A stretch of DNA of 64,000 nucleotides, taken from Platycnemis pennipes (taxonomy: Eukaryota > Arthropoda > Insecta > Odonata > Platycnemididae). Every line of letters begins with the position of its first letter. The first letter of the stretch is position 1. A program made the position numbers and the translations under genes. The notes under the pieces were generated by a model. It saw nothing but the letters and a program-made list of their open reading frames with translations. It made no database searches and was not told the DNA's origin. Shown here piece by piece: positions 1-9,205 of the stretch. The DNA lies in assembly GCA_933228895.1 (NCBI GenBank), contig OW121855.1, forward strand, positions 71,138,698 to 71,202,697, in the 5' to 3' direction.

Positions 1-1730
1 TGGCAATTGGAGTGGGGAATAGTAGATAGGTAAAAAAGTTTTTGAAGCATAGGAGAACTGGGGAACATAGGAGAGACTGGGGGGTGGGTAGAAAAAATTC
101 TTCCGTCCGTTCATGGTTTTACATCTATAGGTGAAGTTTTTTTACACATATATACGCACACGAACAATAATATAATGTGCGTGAGGCAGCCCGATGAAGA
201 TTTAAAATGTAATTTGCGAGATGTTCTCTTTTCAAAAGGAATGGCCGATGAAATTTTCATGGCGGGAAAAAAATTGACACGCGAAAATGTTTGCTGCGCG
301 GGCTGAAAAACAAAAGAGGAATGAATTTCGTCCGGTTTCTCGCCGCGCGACCGTTTTCGCTCCTTTATGCATTTCTCCCTCTCCGTTCCTACTTTTATCC
401 CATTGGTCGGGATGACGACGAGAGTGCTTTCGACCGGTGATGAAAACTTCGGGAACCTGGGGGGAAAGCGGGGTTGTGGACGGGGGAAAGGCGGGAAAAA
501 TTGGCGGTAAAAATTGATGGAATTGACAAATGGTCGACTCCTTCATTACTTAAGCGTCGCGTCGTTTCTCCGCCGCGGGCGATTAAATTATTGGCCCGAA
601 ACCTTCGTTTGAAAAAAAATGGCGCGGTGAAAAAAAGCAAGATTTCTGCTCGTCCTGCCGGGCAAATTGGTTTTTTTTTGGGCCCAGAGGGAGGTGCGAA
701 AAATAACTCGGAAGCCATTCGTCACTTCGTCAAAGTAGAGAGGAGAGGGGATGCATTCTAATGACATGACTTCTTCAGCTTTTTTTTAGCGTAAAAATCC
801 TCTGTGACGTTTTTCTTGTAATGAATGGCGCGCGGAAGATTTTTGCAGCTATCGGTGGCTTTGTATGTTCCAGACCTCACGGTTCGAATGAAATGTACGT
901 ACCTTAGCTCACGCCAACAGCATTATTTTGGTCTAGTAAAATTGGCAAAATATTGCTTTCTGGTTGGTTTCGACAGTGACTATAACCCGCTCGTTAAAAT
1001 CAAAACGCCACCGGGAACATAATTCATGAAAGAATAATACCGAGTAAGAGGTTTTTCATCTGGTGTTCCTGGTTATAAGTAGAATATAATTAGTTGGTCA
1101 TTCATTGAAGTATCAGCACATGTAATTTTATTATTATAAATATAGTAGGTATATAATATTTATGCAACATAAATATAGTATAATTATTTTCCAACAATTT
1201 CGGAATTGGGCTACAACTAAATGAGGCAATTGGGGAATAGAGTTGATTATTAAGAACCAAATCAATTGATATTCCATAAACAAAATCAATCAACAAATTC
1301 AAAATCGCCGGAAATAGCGAATTTTTGTGTCCTCAAAGGACATTCGTTTTCACGGTTGACCGCATTACGAAATCGCTAGCACGAACATGTTTCTTTTTTG
1401 TGTGGACAATGCAGGTTGGTGAAAAGTTTCTCTTAGTAATGTTTCTACCCATATAACCTGGTGATAGCCATGATAATATAAGGGATAGTCTGTTGCGCAT
1501 TGACCACAAGACAAGATTCCAATCCTGGTCACGGAAGCTAAACAGCACGAGGTAACGTTATCAATCTTCATATCTTCCACGGATTCGCCCAAAGAAAAAA
1601 CGCACGGTGGAATTGCGCTCACTTCCCAAAGCTAGCTTTACAGAAATGGAGGATAGAAAACCGAAGAAGCTATAGACAACAAGTCACGGTTTTCGAGTTT
1701 AGATACAACCTAGGCAGTAAAAGCTATGCT
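1..1730. other. No recognised gene; GC-rich patch
   Basis: No coding domain is visible. Bases about 230-760 are more GC-rich than the surroundings and carry overlapping short open frames on both strands, which looks compositional rather than coding. A tRNA-like B-box remnant (TTCCAATCCTGG) near 1515-1528 suggests an old SINE. The GC-rich patch could be a promoter region of a gene outside the window, but nothing in it proves that. Confidence 0.4.
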
Positions 1731-1831
1731 AGCTATCCGATCCAGGAAAGGCGGAATAGGCTTGTCCAGCAAAGGCTTGTCAGAATTTCCACAGAAAAAA
1801 ATTATATTTATTTTACTGACTAGTTTCCTAT
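1731..1831. repeat. Left copy of long direct repeat flanking a LINE fragment
   Basis: This block of about 100 bp is repeated at 2466-2562 with roughly 10% divergence. Both copies contain AGCTAT, GGCGGA, CTTGTCCAGCAAA and CTTGTCAGA, and both end in TTTCCTAT. The repeats abut the 3' end and the truncated 5' end of the minus-strand LINE copy between them. They therefore look like an unusually long target-site duplication. Confidence 0.7.
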
Positions 1832-2465
1832 CTACATCTACATCTAAACGATACCCTGCAAGCTACCGCGAGGGTGTGTGGCAGGGGGTGAAGATCACCA
1901 AGCATGCACTAACAACATGCAAACTAGCAACTATATTAATATAGGGATGGTTTTTCGTGAGTTTACGTCTTTTGTTTAAATGAAAACTATTCAACTTCTG
2001 GCCGACGTTTCGGAAATTTTATTTTTCCTTTTTCAAGGCTATAAATGGGATGAACCACCAATAACATAAACATAATAAGAAACATGATTTAAAGGATATG
2101 TACAGTGTCAAAAAAGCTTTACAATATAATTTTTACAAATTTTAACGTGAAAAGATTACATTGTATTAATAATAAAGAGGTCTCGATTTCAACTTACCAA
2201 GCAGCTATATTGTCTCATGCAACTTGATTGTTAGTATCTATAGTATTTAAGGGGTTAATGCATGCATAATGCACTACAGAATACTCTAAAATATTTTCCC
2301 TACCTATCCCTTTGCTATGCTGCTTATTCTGTTCTCTTATAGTACGGGGGAAAAATGCCATTTTGAATCTATCGGTACGACAATCTATCTCTCTAATCTT
2401 ATTTATCTGGTCGAATCTAGCGTAATACGCTGGTTTTTTCAATATGTGCCTAACATCTTCAGTAA
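1832..2465 (-). mobile_element. 5'-truncated L2/CR1-like LINE copy, interrupted at 1938-2211
   Basis: On the minus strand this is the 3' end of a non-LTR retrotransposon. A short frame (2215-2442) encodes a C-terminal stretch with REIDCRTDRFKMAFFPRTIR. The 55939-56600 copy has nearly the same stretch directly after a reverse transcriptase C-terminus. The 3' untranslated tail ends at 1832 in GATGTA-type repeats after the conserved CCCTGCAAG / GTGTGTGGCAGGGGG block, read here in complement. A foreign segment splits the tail at 1938-2211. Comparison with the copy at 50498-50747 shows the split exactly, because that copy runs straight through the junction. Confidence 0.85.
1938..2211 (-). mobile_element. 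Insertion inside the LINE tail, Penelope-end-like
   Basis: The 274-bp segment sits between AGCAACTATATT (1926-1937) and AGCAGCTATATT (2200-2211), a 12-bp duplication with one mismatch. On the minus strand it contains GGAAA-spacer-TTTCC directly followed by GAAACGTCGGCC. That matches the stem II, GAAA and GTC order of hammerhead-like ends in Penelope-like elements, but the CTGANGA box is degenerate. It has no open frame. Confidence 0.6.
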
Positions 2466-2562
2466 AGCTATCGGCCTATAGGCGGATTATGCTTGTCCAG
2501 CAAACGCTTGTCAGAGTTTCCACAGAAAAAAATTATATTCATTTTACGGACTATTTTCCTAT
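2466..2562. repeat. Right copy of long direct repeat flanking a LINE fragment
   Basis: Partner of the block at 1731-1831. It ends in the same TTTCCTAT and then continues into unrelated DNA. The divergence between copies suggests an old event. Confidence 0.7.
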
Positions 2563-2946
2563 ACTTATAAGGAAATCTATTGAAATCACGATGAGCCCTC
2601 AAAATCTCAACAGAGAAGAAGGATATAATCTGACCTCGACATGGAAATGAGTGCTACACTCACCAACCAATGAGAATAGACGGAAAGAAAACATCACCAC
2701 CATGTCCTAAGAAGCGCAGGACAGGGAAGGTAACGGGATGAAGGCGACTCTCAAAAAAAATTATCGCCCTTAACCAGGACTCGACCCGATGCCCCGAGAT
2801 AGCAAAGGCTAAATTATCGTCACGGTCGGTGGCGATATGAATTTTCGTTCCATTCTAGCGGATTCTCGCTAAAATCGCTTTACAACCCCTCGCGTCCTGT
2901 TAAAAGCCATTGTGCCGGAACTTCTCAACAGCATGGCCTCGAAATA

Positions 2947-3018
2947 GCCGTGATCGTATAGTGGTTAGTACTTTGCGTTGTGGCCGCAACAACCCAGGTT
3001 CGAATCCTGGTCACGGCA
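2947..3018 (+). tRNA. tRNA-His (GTG)
   Basis: A 72-nt cloverleaf folds perfectly. The acceptor stem is GCCGTGA paired with TCACGGC, with discriminator A at 3018. The anticodon stem is TTGCG/CGCAA around loop TTGTGGC, giving anticodon GTG. The T-arm carries GGTTCGAATCC. The D stem has A-T where I recall C-G in other insect tRNA-His genes, so the change keeps pairing. There is no intron and no encoded CCA. A short T-run (3050-3056) downstream could end RNA polymerase III transcription. Unlike the SINE heads elsewhere in the window, every stem is intact, so this is probably a functional gene. Confidence 0.95.
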
Positions 3019-3464
3019 GTGTTTCATTCACTGAAACGTCAAGAGGTGTTTTTTTTACATAGTAAATTTATTTTCTAAAATCTTATTCACCTTCCTTTTC
3101 CGACACTCTGTTTTAATCACTACAAGTTTATCCACAATACTTTTGTTTTTACTTCGTCATCAACGGTATCCAAAACCGGAGACTGTCGGAGAACAACTCT
3201 CGACTAATTTTTATGCATTGGAACGGCATTATGTGAATTATTACATGTTTATGATTATTATTACGTTATTAGCTAATATTTTGCAAAAAGAAATAAAAAT
3301 AAAGCGCTTTTTTATTTACTTTTTAAGACCTACTTTTAACGAAAAGCTATGATATAGAGAGCATGTCGTGTTCAATTAATCTTAGCCATACAAATTATGA
3401 CTTGCAAATTTAATCTCTCAGGAGTGGAGAAAGCAGTCTCGTCGTTTTAATTATCTGAATGCCT

Positions 3465-3502
3465 ATGATGTAAAATGACCGTGTGGGTCATTTTTACATC
3501 AT
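3465..3502. repeat. Hairpin of about 16 bp
   Basis: ATGATGTAAAATGACC pairs with the facing arm at 3486-3502 across a short loop, with one bulged T. It lies about 100 bp upstream of the Penelope-like reverse transcriptase and may mark debris of its 5' side. Confidence 0.6.
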
Positions 3503-3577
3503 ACCATACCAATGTCACCATACCAACCAGAATAGATTTCAAGAAAAACCTTCACTGGGAATGGAATCTTAACTTTC

Positions 3578-4468
3578 ATGAAATCATTATTCGTCGTAAC
3601 CCCCTCCCCCCAAGGTTATACGGTCTGCCCAAGACACAAATCTGGTATACCAATTCGTTCGGTAGTAGCCCATTTTACGTCTCCTTGCCATCGTCTAGCT
3701 GTTAAGTTAAATAGCCTCTTTCACTCCTTTATAAATTTTAAATCAAATTATAACATCAAGAATTCAATTGAACTATCTCAGAAACTTACTCCCGTTTCCT
3801 TGCCTTCCAATGCCAAGCTAGTCTCCTTCGACGCGAAAAACCTTTTTATGTCAATTCCTGCCAAGGAGGCTCTCACCTTATCCGTCGAGTGTTTAAAGAA
3901 AGCCTTCTGCGTGGATCCCATTGCACAAGAATTCAGATTACTATTAAATCTATGTTTAAACCAAAATTATTTTACTTTTAACAATGTTTTATATCAACAA
4001 GACCATGGTCTAGCGATGGGATCACCACTTTCTCTGATCTTAGCAGAGGTTTTCATGGATCATTTGGAAGAAAAACTTTTTAATTTGAAACATCCCCTTC
4101 TTCAGAATATTGTGTATTATTACCGATATGTGGATGACATCATCTGTTTATGGACGGGTAGTCAACGACAGTTGAACCTGTTTTTGTCACTACTCAATTC
4201 TTTACATCCCTCTACTTCATTCACAATGGAAGCAGGTTTCGATAAGATTAATTTCTTAGATCTATCCATTACTTTAAAGGACTCTAGCCATAAGTTCTCC
4301 ATTTATCGTAAGGACTCCTTTACTGACACCATAATTCCTAATGATTCTATCCATTACCATTCCCATAAAATGGCAGCCTTCCATTCTATGTTACACCGCC
4401 TATTGTCAATTCCCCTCTCTCCCGATGATTTTTCTGTTAAATTAAAAACTATTAAATGTATTATTTGA
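3578..4468 (+). pseudogene. Penelope-like reverse transcriptase, core part
   Basis: The 296-residue frame holds the reverse transcriptase motifs in order. Motif A is LVSFDAKNLF (81-90). Motif B is GLAMGSPLS (134-142). Motif C is RYVDD (173-177) with the two catalytic aspartates. INFLDLSI (214-221) follows. The protein would copy the element's RNA into DNA at the target site. The first 20 or so residues are out of register: the expected PPRLYGLPKT lies in another frame just upstream, so there is an indel near 3640-3660. The frame ends inside the inserted unit at 4468. Apart from the insertion, it would run directly into the endonuclease frame. Confidence 0.9.
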
Positions 4469-4809
4469 TCGAAGGTTTCCGCGGCGTATCCGGAGTGCTC
4501 TCTGCATTCTTCCGGGTAATCACCGGGATAATTTTGGTTTAAACATAGATTTAATAGTAATCTGAATTCTTGTGCAATGGGATCCACGGAGACAGCTTTC
4601 TTTAAACACTCGACGGACAAGGTGAGAGCCTCCTTGGCAGGAATTGACGTAAAAAGGTTACATCTTACTCGGACAGCGAACAATATATAAGCAAGACAGA
4701 AATTACTTCCCGACACCTTCGACCTGAAGACGCTGACAGGACAGTCAGCGAAACTGTTGTCTACCAGCCAACTGACGCGGACGATTACCCGGAAGAATGC
4801 AGAGAGCAT
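4463..4809 (-). mobile_element. Inserted unit with inverted reverse transcriptase fragment
   Basis: The insert is bounded by a perfect 14-bp duplication, CTATTAAATGTATT, at 4449-4462 and 4810-4823. Bases 4528-4660 are a near-identical reverse complement of 3840-3970 in the host element. On the minus strand they encode SIPAKEALTLSVECLKKA and the residues after it. A perfect 25-bp inverted repeat pairs 4496-4520 with 4784-4808. On the plus strand a hammerhead-like motif lies at 4724-4761: CTGAAGA, then GCTGAC/GTCAGC, then GAAAC. The duplication spacing of 361 bp equals 1 modulo 3 and accounts exactly for the frame change between the two host frames. Confidence 0.85.
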
Positions 4810-5600
4810 CTATTAAATGTATTGCCCGTAATAATGGTTATAACGATTCCTTAGTGGATAATCTATTAACCCAGGATCGACGTAAACTCGCTATTAATCA
4901 ATCCGCCGCTCTCTCCCCGACCCCGATTACTCCTTCCAAGTGGGTGAAGCTACCTTTTATTCCGGGTCTTACTTATAAATTATTTAAATTCTTTCCTAAA
5001 AACAAATACAAAATCTGTGTTTATAATCCTGTGACTCTCAGCAAATGGTTGTTTAATTCTAAAGACAAGATTGATATTGGTGACAAAAGTGGTGTGTATT
5101 TGTTGAGCTGTGATACTCCTGGTTGCAACTCCATATATGTTGGCCAAACTGGAAGGAAACTAAGTGTACGAAAATCAGAACATTTCAATTCGTTTGTCAA
5201 AGGAGATAAAAAGTCTATGTTCGCCAACCAACTCATTGACGAGGATCATTCTTCCGATATTTCTCCTAAGCTTTTACATGTATGTGACAGTGGTAAGAAA
5301 TTGGACTTCTTAGAAAACTTTGAAATTGTATCTTATCTAAATGTACATGGTAACCACCTGCTTAATGACCTAATTCCGTCAACCTCTTCTCCCTTGTTCT
5401 CCGTTACGGTTCCCCCACCTCCACAGTCTAATGCGGTTTGCCCTTGTTGGTTCCTTCCTGATTGTTCTTCCTTCCCTTCCCCCACCTCCTTCTCATTGTT
5501 TTTTATAAAAACTTCCCCTCATCCCCTCCACAATATTCGGGTATTATTCACGTCCCTCTCCCCCTGTGTTTCACTCCTGATGATGACCTGTAAAGGTTGA
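4797..5600 (+). pseudogene. Penelope-like GIY-YIG endonuclease, C-terminal part
   Basis: The 267-residue frame starts inside the insert. Host sequence begins around residue 5 (IKCIARNNGY). It carries the usual Penelope linker (KLPFIPGLTYKLFKFF, 51-66) and then the GIY-YIG nuclease: GVYLLSC (99-105), the C105/C110 pair typical of the family, YVGQTGR (114-120), H129 in SEH, and an acidic residue around 173-176 in FLENFE. This nuclease nicks target DNA to prime reverse transcription. The C-terminal 80 or so residues are proline- and serine-rich with no domain. The stop codon TGA (5598-5600) overlaps the GAAA box of the hammerhead-like motif. Confidence 0.9.
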
Positions 5601-5612
5601 AACCGGTCGAGT
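5573..5612 (+). ncRNA. Hammerhead-ribozyme-like motif at the Penelope 3' end
   Basis: All three stems can be drawn. Stem I is ACTC (5573-5576) with GAGT (5609-5612). The core box CTGATGA is 5577-5583. Stem II is GACC (5585-5588) with GGTT (5595-5598), and the GAAA box is 5599-5602. Stem III is the palindrome ACCGGT (5602-5607), followed by C5608, the expected cleavage site. One extra base, T5584, sits between the core box and stem II. Hammerheads are known in Penelope-like elements and often have a stem III this short, which is thought to work as a dimer. Activity of this copy is unknown. Confidence 0.72.
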
Positions 5613-5660
5613 CATTCAAAATAAATTGTGGAATTAACTACGTACTTTTATTTTTACTAC

Positions 5661-7240
5661 GACACTAATCTATGTTGATGCAATATTTTTCAGTGCGGAA
5701 CTCGCAAGTTAATTCTCATTTTTCCGTCACACAATTTTATTACTCGCGTGGCTATTTGAACGAAGTTGGGTTTATACTACATAAATGATAATAGAAGAAT
5801 AATTCCTTCGGACTTTTATAAGTAGACGTTTGCCAAAAATGTTAAATTTTGACCAGAATATTGAGCAGGGATAATAGAAAAGGTCAGTAAAGAGATCAAA
5901 ATGGAGAGTGATTTTGTAAGGATTGGAGATCTTAAATCTAGAGAAGTAAAGCGAAAAAAAGATTAGAAGCCTTGTAGATTTAAGTCAGGGGGGAAATGGA
6001 AAAAAGTGCGATAGACAGGAAGAAGGAAGAACTAAGAAAGGTTGAAGTAGTTTGAGGAGGAAAGAAGATTGTTGCCAAAGATTAGAAGGCAAGTGTAGGC
6101 GGCTAGAGCAGATCATTGATCCATAGAAACGTGCACACTGAAGATCGTTATCCGAAATAGAATGCTGGGTAAGCGAAGGCAAGGAAGAAGGAGAAACGGA
6201 ATTATGGATAGCATGAAGAGGCGTACGAAATACGCCGATGTGAAGAGAGAAATAGCATAGCGTAGAAGTCGGTAGATGAATGAAATGCATAGAAGTTGTT
6301 GGACACTCCATCAAAACCTATGTTTACCGGTGTATAACTATAAATCAGTATGTTCAGCGATGTTCTTTTGGGTTAAGCCCTATTCATTAGCCCTGAGGAG
6401 GTCTCCAGCAACGGGGACGAAACGTTGGCCTTTTTTACACTTGACGTGGGAATAACCCAAAAGAACATCGCTGGACATCCATGAACCGCGAAAGCTTTTA
6501 TCAACTGATAAAAAATCAGTATATTAAATGCAGACTAAACAATAATGGAGCAAGGTAATGAATAGTCGAAATCCTATGGTATTTATGCATGAAAATTCTG
6601 AAAAGCGTACGTAGATATTGTGAAACAATCAACGTGCTTTCATATGCACTCTCCTCTCGTAGATTCCCCTCGTTCCATTTTCGGCTAGCTAAGGCCTCAA
6701 GTAGAAGGGTCAGCTCTCTCTCTCACTTAAATTTCAAGAATGTCCATCCTCGCTTTCTTGAGTCAATGGATAAGTGTCCTCGCAACCCACCTGATGATAA
6801 TGACCTGGGAAATGTAAAATAAGAAATAACTATGTGTAAACACCAAGAGTTCGTTAATGGCTTGATAAACTTTAAGAGATTCCACCTATTTACGCCTGAA
6901 ACAACAAATTCCAAGTCCCATTCACTTCGCCCTATCATTACCCGGGCTACACCCTCGATGTGTCTCCTTACACAAGTTTCAGCGCACGGCAATGAAAGCT
7001 ACAGTTGCAAAGAACTAGCCGCATAGAGACTTGAGCGATAAATTTTCAACAAACAGTACGATGTCTAAATTTAGTGTTACATTCTGTAGTTGTTCCGAAT
7101 GAATTAAAGTATTAATTAAAAAAACTGAGAGATATGTTGCAGTGCATGAAGTGCACGGTTGATACGCCAAATAATCCATCAAATATTTCCACTTCTGGAG
7201 AATGTGAAACTTTACAGTAAAGGCAGATGGTTCTTTTGGT
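5661..7240. other. No recognised gene outside the small insertion
   Basis: No domain or convincing exon is seen from 5661 to 6341 or from 6523 to 7240. An 8-bp-stem hairpin lies at about 6497-6514, at the right edge of the small insertion. Purine-rich sequence at 5880-6300 gives an open frame on the minus strand only by composition. Confidence 0.4.
6352..6522 (+). mobile_element. Small hammerhead-bearing insertion with target-site duplication
   Basis: The unit is bounded by a perfect 10-bp direct repeat, AAATCAGTAT (6342-6351 and 6513-6522). Inside, CAGCGATGTTCTTTTGGG (from 6355) faces its inverted copy at about 6453-6474. Between the arms lies CTGAGGA (6393-6399), stem II GTCTCC/GGGGAC (6401-6406/6413-6418), GAAA (6419-6422), the short palindrome ACGT and a 3-bp stem I GCC/GGC. 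There is no coding capacity. It could be a terminal relic of a Penelope-like element or a non-autonomous derivative. Confidence 0.65.
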
Positions 7241-7249
7241 CGTTTTCAC

Positions 7250-7400
7250 CATTGTGGATAGGCGGAAAATTAGAAAGATATATGAGATAGGGGGAACGGA
7301 ACGGTAAGAGTGAACACAATTTCCGTGTTGGGATGAACCTGAAAGGCGCCAAGAGGTTCTCGGTTTGATCTCTCATCTGACGGGAGGAGAGCTGAAATCG
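7250..7400 (-). repeat. SINE family 1, degraded partial copy
   Basis: It shares the family-1 body seen elsewhere in the window: AAGGCGCCAAGAGG, a CGGTTT segment and CATCTGACGG. The tRNA-like head is not recognisable. Confidence 0.5.
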
Positions 7401-7620
7401 AACTATTCATCACACAGCATGAACATCAGTATATTCAGTATGAACTGAGATTCCAACTAAAAATATTTTAAAATGCCTGGAGGTAAAAAAATTATTACCC
7501 GGCTCCATCAACAAACAATATCACCAAATGAGATTCTTGGCCTATAGATAATCTATCACCGTGTTTTAATTTCACTTCTAACGATAAGAGGAAGAAAGGT
7601 ATAGGTTGAATTGAATGGAC

Positions 7621-7880
7621 CACCTTGATGTCGTCGGCTCGGATCCCACCATAGACACAAATGTTGCACTCGTTTTAGGATTATAGTCTTAAATTTCACG
7701 ATACGATATATCACTCTATGGGGCTAGGCTCAACGTTGTGGTAATCCAACTTCAATTAAATTAAAAAATTTGTGTATTCCACACTTAAATAGTAAAACAC
7801 GACCAGTTTCATCCACAAAAGGACATCAGGTCTTACGCGACATAACCTTAACTGCTGGAGCTCCAAAACGCACGATTCTC
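7621..7880 (+). repeat. SINE family 3, split by a Penelope-like tail
   Basis: The family-3 body is present in two parts: GGATTATAGTCTTA near 7678 and CATAACCTTAACTGCTGGAGC near 7842. Between them, about 7750-7835, lies CGACCAGTTTCATCC followed by ATCAGG. In complement this resembles the GAAACCGGTCG end of Penelope-like elements. The copy at 15383-15725 is interrupted at a similar place. Confidence 0.55.
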
Positions 7881-9101
7881 TGACTTCGCAAATAAGCATA
7901 AACTACAATGAACTCTTGCCTCAGGTTTCAGGACCAGTAGCGATCAGAATAAAAGTATTCCACAGGTCCGTAGCGTGTGTCTTTCCTCGCAATTCATTCG
8001 CTGAATACACGCGGATACGTGATGCCCATTCACGATTTAGATACTCCCAGTCGTGAGTAACAACAACGGTAGTATGCAGCTCGGAAAACGTAAGCACCGT
8101 GCGTATATGTTGGGAAAGGTACGAGGTGCATGGCTGCTCGGCACCTATAATTTCACAACTGACTGATTACTTCGTAAATTTATTTAAAACACCAAGCGCC
8201 ACGCATAATTTCCCCACGTCACGTTTCGACCCACGACCGTTTCTTATTTTGTAATTTTCCCGAACACCGATTTCACCTCCAACAATCGGAATGCACGTGC
8301 CGTAATTACGCTCCCGGACTTCAAAGGGCGAGGGGAAAAAAACAATTAAAAGCAAAAAAGAAATACATAAAATCGTCCATTGTGCATGCAGTTCGGAGAA
8401 GAGGTTAACTGGAAGACTTGGATGCGTGCAGCTACACATTCTAGTTACCCTGGAATCGTCCATAAACCTATCCGGATATTGAAGATATGAACTGACCAGG
8501 ATAAATAGAACAATAAAAAAGGATGGGAATCACAATAGACAGTAAAATTCTCAATTAGAGTAGCATAAATATTATACAAATACTTAAGAAGGATGGCCTT
8601 TCTAAGGATATAACATGAATATGATGAATTAGATTATGAATAAATTATTTGAGCGCTATGAAACTCTTTTATAACACGTTACACCGGTAATTTTTAACAT
8701 ATACTCAAAGAAAACGGCGAGAGAGGCGTGAAATAGGCTTGCTGTAGGTGTGAAGGTAGGCGGAAAGGTGATAAAGTCGGTAAGGTTCGCGGATGACTAC
8801 GGGCTAGTCTAACATTAAGCCAATGCCTTACAAAAATTTGTAGATGCGTTTCAAATGCAGTGTTTAAAATATGTAAGCAACGTATATTATAAGAAGACAA
8901 AGGTGATGAGATTTTCCAAAAGAAAAAGGGCGAGATTGATTTAAAAGTAGGAGGTCAGTTGCAAGATCAGCCGGAGCAATTTAACTTCCAGGACTGTAGG
9001 CTGGAGGAACACGGGACGTGTATGGCAAAATCGAATCTCGAGGGAGAAATGCAATGGTGACAGGCGTTTGCTCCAAGAAGACTATTAATGACAGGGTCAT
9101 A
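7881..9101. other. No recognised gene or repeat
   Basis: AT-rich sequence with short unsupported frames on both strands. No tRNA, repeat or domain was recognised. Confidence 0.4.
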
Positions 9102-9205
9102 CATCTACATTTACGCGATACCCTGCAAGCCACCACGAAGGTGTGTGGCAGGGGGTAAAGATCACCAAGCATGAACTATTGACATGCAAACATGCTACTA
9201 TAGGG
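9102..9205 (-). mobile_element. L2/CR1-like LINE 3' tail, truncated
   Basis: Only the conserved tail is present: ACATCTACAT, ACCCTGCAAGCCACC, GTGTGTGGCAGGGGG and AAGATCACCAAGCATG, all reading as the complement of the LINE 3' end. No coding part remains. Confidence 0.85.

Larger units (their letters stand above)
3590..5660 (+). mobile_element. Penelope-like element, 5'-truncated and internally interrupted
   Basis: The element reads 5' to 3' as reverse transcriptase core, linker, GIY-YIG endonuclease, hammerhead-like motif and AT-rich tail. The PPRLYGLPKT motif at about 3605-3640 marks the start of the conserved core. The N-terminal region expected upstream is missing. One frameshift near 3640-3660 separates PPRLYGLPKT from the continuing core. 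A 361-bp unit splits the frame between 4449 and 4823. The 3' boundary is uncertain and placed near 5660 because the AT-rich tail has no sharp edge. Penelope-like elements are the only retroelements that combine this reverse transcriptase with a GIY-YIG domain, so the class call is firm. This copy should be inactive. Confidence 0.93.

Noticed and set aside
232..761. Overlapping open frames on both strands in the GC-rich patch
   Set aside because: They overlap one another in opposite strands, have biased composition and show no domain or splice signals.
4354..4809. 151-residue minus-strand frame treated as a gene
   Set aside because: It is a chimera of the inserted inverted reverse transcriptase fragment and antisense of the host element.
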